DNA of 32,367 nt from contig PBKU01000040.1 of assembly GCA_002722175.1 (NCBI GenBank), positions 1 through 32,367 on the forward strand, written 5' to 3'. Of this stretch, positions 25,603-32,367 are shown piece after piece. Position 1 is the first letter of the stretch. Every line of letters starts with the position of its first letter. The position numbers were made by a program, and so were the translations under genes. Source of the stretch: Magnetovibrio sp. GTDB lineage: Bacteria; Pseudomonadota; Alphaproteobacteria; Rhodospirillales; Casp-alpha2. Below the pieces are notes generated by a model. The model was not told the origin of the DNA, searched no databases, and saw nothing but the letters and a program-made list of their open reading frames with translations.

Positions 25603-27231
25603 CTAAGTAGTTGAGTTTTCTAGCCTCTTTCTCAATTTATATTTCTGTATTTTTCCAGTTGATGTTTTTGGTAATTCGCCAAAAACAACAGATTTTGGGC
25701 ATTTAAAGTGCGCCATATTTTTCCGACAAAATTGAATAATTTGATCTTCAGTGAGGTTGGTATTTTCGCGAATTTCAATAAAAGCACAAGGTGACTCTCC
25801 CCATTTCTCATCAGGTTTGGCTACAACAGCTGCTCCTTGTATGTCGGGGTGTCGGTATAATACATCTTCTATTTCTATTGAAGAAATATTTTCACCACCT
25901 GAAATGATTATATCCTTTGAGCGATCCTTTAGCTGAATATAACCATCTGACTGGATAACTCCGAGGTCGCCAGAGTGAAGCCATCCATCCGATAGAGCTT
26001 TCTTTGTTGCCGTCGGATTTTTTAAATATCCTTTCATGACGATATTTCCTCTGAACATTACTTCTCCTATAGTTTGGCTATTTGACGGAACAGGTTCCAT
26101 GCTGTCTGGGTTTAAAATAGTTAATTTTTCAAGCATAGGGTATTTGACCCCTTGGCGCGATTTAAGGGTAGCTTGTTCTTCTATACTTAAGTCATCCCAT
26201 TCATGGTGCCAGGCACATACAACTGCAGGTCCATAGGTTTCAGTCAGCCCATAGACATGGGTTACGTGGAACCCTTCACGCTGCATCGATTCCAATGTCG
26301 ATGCTGGAGGGGGTGCTGCTGCTGTCATTACATTTACTCGATGTTTGAAATCTTTTTTTTCTATTTGTGTAGCGTTAATAATTAGATTTAGAATTATTGG
26401 GGCACCGCAAAAATGTGTGACTTTATGAGTAGCAATAGCCTCAAAAATTGTTTCAGCGTTAACACGCCGTAAACAGATATTTGTTCCAGCAAGGGCAGCA
26501 ATTGTCCATGGGAAGCACCAGCCGTTGCAGTGAAACATTGGTAGGGTCCACAGATAAATAGGATGATGGGTCATATTCCAGCTGATTATGTTAGAAAGAG
26601 AGTTAAGGTAAGCTCCTCGGTGGTGGTAAACCACCCCTTTTGGGTTTCCTGTTGTACCAGAGGTGTAATTTAAAGATATTGCTTGCCATTCATCTTTCGG
26701 CAGTTGCCATTTAAAGTGTAAATCTCCGGAAGCTAAAAATGTCTCATAATCAACATCTGATATCTGGTCGCCTGGACCGTAATATTCAGAGTCTCGAATA
26801 TCAATAACTTTGATATCTCGGTTTAATTCTGAAAGTGCGGGTTTTATGATTTTGGAAAATTCTATATCAGCAATTAATATCTTAGCTTCCCCATGATCTA
26901 AAGAGAAAGCTATTGTCTTTGAGTCGAGTCGATTGTTAAGCATGTTGACAACAGCACCAATCATCGCCGGGCCAAAAGCGCACTCGTACATTTCAGGGGT
27001 ATTTGATGCCATTACCGCTACTGTATCCCCAGTTCTGATCCCCGATTTCAACAAAGCACTCGCAAGCTGTTTTGCTCGCTCATAAGTTTCTTTCCAAGAA
27101 AACTTTCTGTTACCATGAATAATCGAAGTGTGATTGGGATAAATTTTTGCTGTTCGTTCTAGAAAAGATATGGGAGACAGAGATGTAAAATTTGCTAAAC
27201 TTTTATCTAGATCGGTTTCATAAATACTCAT
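25603..27231 (-). CDS. Acyl-CoA synthetase (AMP-forming), medium-chain/AAE type
   Basis: ATP-dependent acyl-CoA ligase. From the ATG at 27231 (MSIYETDLDKSLANF) it is 542 aa, which matches the family start; a longer frame to 27276 adds 15 unlike residues. Motifs: YTSGTTGNPKG with VVYHHRGAYLNS, TLPMFHCNGWCFPW, YGLTETYGP, HSGDLGVIQSDGY, and the C-terminal catalytic lysine in PKTSTGKIQK. This subgroup is often annotated as 3-methylthiopropionyl-CoA ligase (DmdB-like) or a general short/medium-chain ligase. The substrate cannot be fixed from sequence. It is divergent from prpE across 158 bp. Confidence 0.94.
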   Translation of the reverse strand: MSIYETDLDKSLANFTSLSPISFLERTAKIYPNHTSIIHGNRKFSWKETYERAKQLASALLKSGIRTGDTVAVMASNTPEMYECAFGPAMIGAVVNMLNNRLDSKTIAFSLDHGEAKILIADIEFSKIIKPALSELNRDIKVIDIRDSEYYGPGDQISDVDYETFLASGDLHFKWQLPKDEWQAISLNYTSGTTGNPKGVVYHHRGAYLNSLSNIISWNMTHHPIYLWTLPMFHCNGWCFPWTIAALAGTNICLRRVNAETIFEAIATHKVTHFCGAPIILNLIINATQIEKKDFKHRVNVMTAAAPPPASTLESMQREGFHVTHVYGLTETYGPAVVCAWHHEWDDLSIEEQATLKSRQGVKYPMLEKLTILNPDSMEPVPSNSQTIGEVMFRGNIVMKGYLKNPTATKKALSDGWLHSGDLGVIQSDGYIQLKDRSKDIIISGGENISSIEIEDVLYRHPDIQGAAVVAKPDEKWGESPCAFIEIRENTNLTEDQIIQFCRKNMAHFKCPKSVVFGELPKTSTGKIQKYKLRKRLENSTT

Positions 27232-27300
27232 TTTGCAATTCCATTCGTGCTTTCTAGTTGTTCCAGGGATTGTCATAGAAAATTTGAGTCTAAGTTAGTT

Positions 27301-27321
27301 TTAGCGCAAAGTTAGCGTAAC
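27301..27321. promoter_or_regulatory. Direct repeat and small palindrome between ligase and prpE
   Basis: TTAGCG occurs twice (27301-27306 and 27312-27317), 11 bp apart, about one helical turn. The second copy lies within GTTAGCGTAAC (27311-27321), which has complementary ends. The elements sit 70-90 bp from both divergent start codons. A shared acyl-CoA-responsive operator is possible but unproven. Confidence 0.25.
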
Positions 27322-27389
27322 CCTAAAATTAGTGCAATTCTCTCGAAAAGACAGTAAGAACGGCAGTGTTAAAGTTGAAAGGATAAATA

Positions 27390-29294
27390 ATGACCAACAA
27401 CTATAGTGCAGCATATAAGAAGTCTCTGGATGAACCAGAAACATTTTGGTCAGAAGCAGCTGAAGATGTGCATTGGTATAAACGTTGGGCGAAAGTCTTA
27501 GATGTCTCAACCCCTCCGTTATATCGCTGGTTTCCTGGTGGAGAGCTTAATACCTGCTATAACGCACTTGATCGACACATCGATTCTGGGGACGGTGATC
27601 GAATCGCTCTAATCTATGATAGTCCAGTAACTGGATGCAAAGTTCGTAAATTCACTTATCTTGAACTTTGTAACGAAGTAGCATTATTTGCTGGGGCGTT
27701 AAAAGCTGAGGGGGTGAATAAAGGCGATAGGGTTATTATTTATATGCCGATGGTGCCCGAAGCAGTGATTGCTATTTTGGCTTGTGCTCGGATCGGTGCA
27801 GTTCACTCTGTTGTATTTGGAGGTTTTGCGGCGAACGAGCTAGCTGTACGAATTGACGATGCAAAACCCAAAGTAATTGTTTCAGCAACTTGCGGGATTG
27901 AAACTTCACGTATTATTGAATACCTCCCCCTGCTTAAGGAAGCTATCCATCTAGCCAATTACAAGCCTGAAAAATCTATCGTACTGCAAAGACCTGAGTT
28001 AGAGGCTGAGCTGCCTAATTCAGATTATTTAGACTGGGAAACGGTCGTAAAAAAGGCAAAACCAGCAGATTGTGTCCCAGTAGCGTCAACCGACCCGCTT
28101 TACATCTTATACACCTCCGGTACAACCGGGGAGCCCAAAGGGGTTGTACGTGATAATGGGGGGCACTTAGTAGCCTTGAAGTGGTCAATGAAACATATTT
28201 ATGATGTTAACCCGGGTGAGATTTATTGGGCTGCAAGTGATGTTGGTTGGGTCGTTGGGCATTCGTATATAGTTTATGCACCGTTGTTTCATGGTTGCTC
28301 AACCATACTGTACGAAGGGAAGCCAGTTGGAACGCCGGATGCTGGGGCATTTTGGCGCGTAATCGCAGAACACAGAGTTAATGTACTTTTTACTGCGCCA
28401 ACGGCCTTTCGGGCAATAAAAAAAGAAGACCCAAAAGGGAATTTGTTAAAAGCGTATGATTTGTCAAGTTTAAGGTCACTTTTCTTGGCAGGAGAACGGA
28501 CTGATCCAGATACTCTATACTGGGCTCAGAACCTTCTTGATATACCAGTAATTGATCATTGGTGGCAGACTGAAAGTGGGTGGGCAATGGCGTCTAATTG
28601 CATGGGATTAGGGATGTTGTCGGTAAAGCCAGGCTCACCGACAAAACCAGTGCCTGGTTGGGATATTCGTGTTTTGGGGAATGACTGTGAAGAATTGCAG
28701 CCAGGGGAAGTGGGAGCTGTATGTATAAAACTGCCAATGCCACCTTCTTCTTTATTGACGTTATGGAATGCAGAAGCACGTTTCATTGAATCGTATTTTT
28801 CAACGTTTAAGGGTTACTATGAAACCTCGGACGCCGGCTATATTGATCAAGACGGCTATATTTTTGTCATGTGCAGGACTGATGACATTATTAATGTCGC
28901 CGGACATAGATTATCAACAGGAGCTATAGAGGAGGTCTTGGCGGCCCACCCTGATGTTGCAGAGTGTGCGGTGATCGGTGTTGCTGATCAATTGAAGGGA
29001 CAGCTGCCGGTGGGGCTTTTGGTATTGAAGTCGGGTGTTACTAAGGACTCAAATCTAATTACGTTAGAAGTTGTCAAAATGGTTCGCGAAAAAATTGGAC
29101 CTGTTGCCTCTTTCAAAAAAGCAATTATTGTTGGTCGCTTGCCAAAAACTCGGTCGGGTAAAATTTTGCGCGGGACTATGCAGAAAATAGCAGATTGTGA
29201 AGATTGGAGGATGCCAGCAACAATTGATGACCCGGTTATTTTGGATGAAATTGGTGAAAGGCTTAAAGCGATTGGTTATGCAAAATCACCTTAA
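27390..29294 (+). CDS. prpE: Propionyl-CoA synthetase
   Basis: Activates propionate (and probably acetate and other short acids) to the CoA thioester with ATP. It is 634 aa, normal for PrpE. The P-loop reads TSGTTGEPKG at 242-251 and is followed by VVRDNGGHLVALKWSM, the signature that separates PrpE from acetyl-CoA synthetase. WWQTESGW and the C-terminal PKTRSGK with the catalytic Lys591 (also the usual acetylation site) are present. AAGGAT precedes the ATG. No prpB/C/D methylcitrate genes are visible; MeaB in the same window points to the methylmalonyl-CoA route instead. Confidence 0.95.
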   Translation: MTNNYSAAYKKSLDEPETFWSEAAEDVHWYKRWAKVLDVSTPPLYRWFPGGELNTCYNALDRHIDSGDGDRIALIYDSPVTGCKVRKFTYLELCNEVALFAGALKAEGVNKGDRVIIYMPMVPEAVIAILACARIGAVHSVVFGGFAANELAVRIDDAKPKVIVSATCGIETSRIIEYLPLLKEAIHLANYKPEKSIVLQRPELEAELPNSDYLDWETVVKKAKPADCVPVASTDPLYILYTSGTTGEPKGVVRDNGGHLVALKWSMKHIYDVNPGEIYWAASDVGWVVGHSYIVYAPLFHGCSTILYEGKPVGTPDAGAFWRVIAEHRVNVLFTAPTAFRAIKKEDPKGNLLKAYDLSSLRSLFLAGERTDPDTLYWAQNLLDIPVIDHWWQTESGWAMASNCMGLGMLSVKPGSPTKPVPGWDIRVLGNDCEELQPGEVGAVCIKLPMPPSSLLTLWNAEARFIESYFSTFKGYYETSDAGYIDQDGYIFVMCRTDDIINVAGHRLSTGAIEEVLAAHPDVAECAVIGVADQLKGQLPVGLLVLKSGVTKDSNLITLEVVKMVREKIGPVASFKKAIIVGRLPKTRSGKILRGTMQKIADCEDWRMPATIDDPVILDEIGERLKAIGYAKSP

Positions 29295-29396
29295 TGGCTA
29301 AATTCCAAGGTTGGTTAATTTGATAATTATTCGTCGTATGTATTCGGAGAGGTCTTGCGCATTTGGAGCTATGTATGAGTTATAGGATAAATTCTA

Positions 29397-30173
29397 ATGA
29401 GACTTGAGGGTAAAGTTGCAACTGTTACAGGAGCGGGTCGAGGCATAGGGCGAGCATGCGCTATCCAGTTTGCTTCAGAAGGGGCAAAGGTATTAGTGTC
29501 AGATATCAATAAAGAAGAGGTGGAAGAAACAGCTCAAATTATTAATGAGTTGGGCGGATCGTCCGAGTTTTGTATTTGTGATACGGGGAATCAGAAGGAC
29601 TGTAGGAACATGGTTGAGAATGCCGTCGCTAGTTTTGGCAGACTAGACATACACCTTAACAACGCAGCAGTTCTTATTGTTAAAAAATTTCTTGATTTTC
29701 AAATAGAGGACTGGAATCAAGTGTTGCGCGTTAATCTGACCGGTTTTTTTTTAGCGGGACAAGCTGCAGCGAGAAAAATGGTTGAATTAGGTAATGGCGG
29801 GTCAATAATAAATATGTCCTCCATAAATGCTGTATTAGCAATTCCCGACATTCTTCCATATGTAGTTTCTAAGGGTGGCGTTAACCAGCTAACTAAGGTA
29901 ATGGCTCTTTCGTTGATCAATGACCGAATTAGAGTAAATGGGATTGGCCCAGGAAGCATCGCAACTGATATGGTGAAACAAGTAATGGGAACCAATTCTC
30001 TGAGAGAGAAGATCTTGTCACGTACACCCATAGGGCGACTAGGACACCCTGATGAAGTTGCGTCCCTAGCAGTCTTCCTTGCTTCAGAAGAGTCTAGTTA
30101 TATAACGGGTGAAACCATTTATATGGATGGTGGTCGAATGGCGCTTAACTATACAGTTCCAGTCGAAACCTGA
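29397..30173 (+). CDS. Short-chain dehydrogenase/reductase (SDR)
   Basis: Classical NAD(P)-dependent SDR of 258 aa. The cofactor motif TGAGRGIG is at 11-18 and Asp36 at the end of the second strand favours NAD(H). The active site is Asn113, Ser141/142, Tyr155 and Lys159. The C-terminal YMDGGRMALNYTVPV tail resembles glucose/ribitol dehydrogenase-like and acyl-reductase-like SDRs. AGGAT about 10 bases before the ATG supports the start. It is 102 bp downstream of prpE on the same strand, so co-transcription is possible. The substrate cannot be named. Confidence 0.93.
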   Translation: MRLEGKVATVTGAGRGIGRACAIQFASEGAKVLVSDINKEEVEETAQIINELGGSSEFCICDTGNQKDCRNMVENAVASFGRLDIHLNNAAVLIVKKFLDFQIEDWNQVLRVNLTGFFLAGQAAARKMVELGNGGSIINMSSINAVLAIPDILPYVVSKGGVNQLTKVMALSLINDRIRVNGIGPGSIATDMVKQVMGTNSLREKILSRTPIGRLGHPDEVASLAVFLASEESSYITGETIYMDGGRMALNYTVPVET

Positions 30174-30219
30174 TCAGGGTTTCTAAGCGAAAAGCAATTT
30201 TATCGTACGCAAATACAAG

Positions 30220-30921
30220 TTAGTCAGACTCTATTTTGCCAAGATCATTGTCACTTGCTGATGGGGAATCCAGGTTCGTTAGCAAACTATCTTCAGCTGG
30301 TGCCTGGGGAAGGCCATCTATTGGTGTATTGTCTGGGTTTGGCGGGATACTGTTTTGGTTGTTATCATTTTTTCCACTGCTATTTGAGAGTTTTTCCATT
30401 TTTCTTTTTGCAGTTAGAAGAATTTTTTCTAACTCATCAGCAGAACAAAGACCTAAACTAACCGGGTTTTGGGGTGTGATATTCGTCGTATTCCAGTGAC
30501 TTCGGTTTCGAATAGAGTTGATTGTTGGTTTAGTAGTTCCAATTAGTCTAGAGATCTGCGCGTCGGTTATTTCCGGGTAGTTCTTTAACAGCCAGGCAAT
30601 AGCATCTGGTCGATCTTGACGTTTTGCAACCGGTGTATAACGGGCACCCTTTTGTTTTTTTTGTAGCGCTTCAGGGATGCGAGCCTCGGCCATTTTCAGT
30701 TCACTAGCGTGGTCTTCTTCGCAGCGCTTAATTTCCTCAGTTGTTAAGGCGCCGGCAGCTACAGGGTCAAGGCCCTGCATGCCGATAGCCACCTCAGCAT
30801 CGGCTATAGCTTGCACTTCAAGTTCGTGAAGTCCGCAAAAATTCGCTATTTGTTTAAATGTAAGAGTTGTATTATCAATAAGCCACACGGCGGTCGCTTT
30901 TGGCATCAAAGGATGCGACAT
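30220..30921 (-). CDS. DUF1013 protein (TrcR-like RNA polymerase-associated regulator)
   Basis: Alphaproteobacterial DUF1013 protein. A member in Caulobacter, TrcR, has been reported to associate with RNA polymerase and influence the cell cycle. I start at the ATG at 30921 (MSHPLMPKATAVWLIDNTTL), 233 aa, because AGGGA precedes it; a frame to 30972 is longer but has no such site. Two helix-turn-helix-like units are visible: LTFKQIANFCGLHELEVQAI and the PEITDAQISRLIGTTKPTIN segment. The last about 50 residues are a polar, acidic, Asn/Pro/Ser-rich tail, probably disordered. It is downstream of the quinone oxidoreductase gene. DNA binding is inference. Confidence 0.92.
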   Translation of the reverse strand: MSHPLMPKATAVWLIDNTTLTFKQIANFCGLHELEVQAIADAEVAIGMQGLDPVAAGALTTEEIKRCEEDHASELKMAEARIPEALQKKQKGARYTPVAKRQDRPDAIAWLLKNYPEITDAQISRLIGTTKPTINSIRNRSHWNTTNITPQNPVSLGLCSADELEKILLTAKRKMEKLSNSSGKNDNNQNSIPPNPDNTPIDGLPQAPAEDSLLTNLDSPSASDNDLGKIESD

Positions 30922-31016
30922 GTTCTTTCCCTTGTGATTTGAATAACGTTCATATGCCAGTTTTATTGGCACCCATTGTTAGTATATTTATTTATAAAGT
31001 GAATTTTAGCCTTTAG

Positions 31017-32027
31017 TCAAAGTAAAGCTTTATTAGTTGTGAGGACGATCTTACCAATATGAGTATTGGTTTCCATTAATCTATGAGCTTCTGACGCTTT
31101 AGCAAGAGGGAATGTTTTGAAGAGTACGGGAGCAATCTCCTTTTTTTCAATCAAAGGCCATACGTTTTTGAAAAGTGCCTGGGCGATTTTGGCTTTGTTT
31201 TCGCTGGACTCTGGTCGTAGTGTTGACCCAGTTAACGTGAGTTGTTTAAGCATGATCGGCATAAAATTGACTTCATATTTTGATCCACGCAAGAACGCAA
31301 TAGAAACCAGTCGGCCTTTATGGGCCAGACATTTGATATTTCTAGGAATATAATCGCCTCCAACCATATCTAGAATTAAATTAATCCCTTTACCTTTGCT
31401 AAATTCATGAGCTGCTTCAACAAAGTCTTCATTACTATAGTCTATTGCTTGTTTAGCACCTAATTCGATACAAATTTTGCACTTTCGACTACTGCTAGCC
31501 GTTGCTAGGACTTTTGCGCCAAACGAACTTGCTATTTGTATAGCGGTAGTCCCTATACCACTAGCTCCGCCATGGACCAGAAATGATTCTCCAGACTTTA
31601 GTTGGCCTCGGTCCATAATATTATTCCATACAGTGAAAAATGCTTCTGGCAAGGCAGCGCCCTCTTCCATAGTCAAGTTAGAAGGAAGGGGAAGACAGTG
31701 TTCAGCTGGAACTTTTGCGTACTCGGCATATCCCCCCCCAGCGAGAAGTGCACAAACGAGGTCGCCAGGCTTAGGAAAAGAGACATCTGAAGCTGTTGAA
31801 AAAACTCGCCCGGCAACTTCAAGTCCTGGTATATCTGTCACACCTTTGGGTGGCGGATAGTTGCCTTTGCGTTGAAATATATCAGGCCTGTTTATACCGG
31901 AAGCGGATACTTCTATTAGGACCTCTCCTTGTTTTAATTTAGGCACAGGCCGGGAGGTTAAGCTGAGCGCTTCTGCATCACCAAATTCTTTTATTTCAAT
32001 GCAATCCATTGTCTCAGGATAATTCAT
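31017..32027 (-). CDS. NAD(P)H quinone oxidoreductase (zinc-independent MDR, PIG3-like)
   Basis: Medium-chain dehydrogenase/reductase that reduces quinones with NADPH. The start at 32027 (MNYPETMDCIEIKEFG, about 336 aa) is chosen because GGGGAG lies just before that ATG; the frame opens further to 32093. Features: the GroES-like N-terminal half with INRPDIFQRKGNYPPPKG (a PIG3/QOR signature), the cofactor motif GGASGIGTTAIQIAS near 150, and no structural or catalytic zinc-ligand cluster. It is divergent from the DUF1192 gene and upstream of DUF1013 on the same strand, a neighbourhood seen in other alphaproteobacteria. Confidence 0.95.
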   Translation of the reverse strand: MNYPETMDCIEIKEFGDAEALSLTSRPVPKLKQGEVLIEVSASGINRPDIFQRKGNYPPPKGVTDIPGLEVAGRVFSTASDVSFPKPGDLVCALLAGGGYAEYAKVPAEHCLPLPSNLTMEEGAALPEAFFTVWNNIMDRGQLKSGESFLVHGGASGIGTTAIQIASSFGAKVLATASSSRKCKICIELGAKQAIDYSNEDFVEAAHEFSKGKGINLILDMVGGDYIPRNIKCLAHKGRLVSIAFLRGSKYEVNFMPIMLKQLTLTGSTLRPESSENKAKIAQALFKNVWPLIEKKEIAPVLFKTFPLAKASEAHRLMETNTHIGKIVLTTNKALL

Positions 32028-32111
32028 GGTCTCCCCACTTGTTATCGCACTTACTGTAGGTTTATTATATTCTAATTGAAATAAGGTCCTCATATGGTAG
32101 CGGTGGTAACG

Positions 32112-32294
32112 ATGGATAATGATATAACGGAGTATAAAGAGTCGAGCAAGACACTGAAAAATCTTGAAGTAATGTCACTTGAGGCTCTTAACGAGTATAT
32201 AGCAACTTTGGAAGAAGAAATTCGACGGGTTCAAGCAATAATTGCTGAAAAGGAATTAGCGAGGAGCGTTGCTGAAAAAGCATTTAAAACTTAA
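32112..32294 (+). CDS. DUF1192 small protein
   Basis: About 60 aa from ATG 32112 (MDNDITEYKESSKTL). An in-frame ATG at 32094 has AAGG upstream and would add six residues (MVAVVT), so the start is uncertain; the family N-terminus favours 32112. The core MSLEALNEYIATLEEEIRRV followed by a charged helix is typical of DUF1192: a short two-part helical protein of unknown function found in alphaproteobacteria, often beside a quinone oxidoreductase as here. No membrane segment. Confidence 0.88.
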   Translation: MDNDITEYKESSKTLKNLEVMSLEALNEYIATLEEEIRRVQAIIAEKELARSVAEKAFKT

Positions 32295-32316
32295 TTCCGA
32301 CTTTGGATGGATGTTT

Positions 32317-32322
32317 TATAAT
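32317..32322 (+). promoter_or_regulatory. -10-like TATAAT before the right-edge gene
   Basis: A perfect TATAAT lies 36 bases before the ATG of the partial gene at the window edge. The sequence 17 bp upstream is not a good -35. It may be a promoter for that gene, separate from DUF1192. Confidence 0.3.
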
Positions 32323-32357
32323 AGAATATTATCCAACCAAAAAGACCAAGGAAGAGA

Positions 32358-32367
32358 ATGATGACTA
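32358..32367 (+). CDS. Start of a partial CDS cut by the window edge
   Basis: AAGGAAGAG is followed directly by ATGATGACT, a strong ribosome site and tandem start codons (32358 or 32361) with only three codons in view. It is too short to identify. Confidence 0.45.

Noticed and set aside
25591..25606. TTAGAG-ATAG-CTCTAA hairpin at the end of the acyl-CoA ligase gene as a terminator
   Set aside because: The stem is only six pairs and no T-run follows on the minus strand.
1..32367. Mobile elements, CRISPR arrays, phage or toxin-antitoxin genes
   Set aside because: No transposase, integrase, regularly spaced repeats or antitoxin-like pairs were found; the many overlapping frames on opposite strands are shadows of the listed genes.

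Overview
The window reads as a dense, AT-rich stretch of core chromosome from an alphaproteobacterium, most like a free-living (probably marine, uncultured) Rhodospirillales-type lineage. The evidence is the three-gene pntAA-pntAB-pntB transhydrogenase, a COQ9-family protein next to an alphaproteobacterial-type bS21, a DUF1013 (TrcR-like) protein beside a quinone oxidoreductase and a DUF1192 protein, and a fused indolepyruvate:ferredoxin oxidoreductase. I cannot assign a family or genus from the sequence alone. I see no insertion sequence, phage gene, CRISPR array, rRNA or tRNA.

Layout. 1-2745: alaS, with what may be the tail of an upstream terminator at the window edge. 2856-4755 (minus): a UDP-glucuronate 4-epimerase-like gene overlapping an EamA exporter. 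4953-8417: a 1154-aa fused IorA/IorB-type 2-oxoacid oxidoreductase. 8496-10989 (minus): an AEC transporter behind pyruvate kinase. 11136-13236: a small basic protein coupled to MeaB, then a periplasmic cyclophilin. 13351-16790: a long-chain acyl-CoA ligase, divergent from an ABC1/COQ8-type kinase. 17002-20043: the pnt operon. 20044-20355: a gene-free gap with a perfect FNR-type box. 20356-21841: rpsU, divergent from def-coq9. 22170-23010 region: an unrecognised protein. 23038-24632 (minus): purE-purK. 24765-25514: a degenerate GGDEF protein. 25603-30173: an acyl-CoA ligase divergent from prpE, then an SDR. 30220-32294: DUF1013, a quinone oxidoreductase and DUF1192. The first bases of one more gene lie at the right edge.

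How the genes work together. Several concern acyl-CoA and redox metabolism. There are three AMP-forming acyl-CoA ligases (long-chain, medium-chain type, propionyl). MeaB is the chaperone of B12-dependent methylmalonyl-CoA mutase, so PrpE plus MeaB suggests that propionate is used through methylmalonyl-CoA. The transhydrogenase supplies NADPH, and a COQ8-like kinase and COQ9 point to ubiquinone synthesis. The remainder is housekeeping: alanyl-tRNA synthetase, bS21, deformylase, AIR carboxylase and pyruvate kinase.

The protein-coding content is mostly ordinary. The best leads are non-coding or degenerate: a perfect FNR/FixK box at 20140-20153 with a well-placed -10 and no conventional target gene; phased inverted repeats upstream of pntAA; mutually exclusive hairpins upstream of the AEC gene; a GGDEF protein that appears to have lost its metal, active and inhibitory sites; and a conserved-looking protein at 22170 that I do not recognise.
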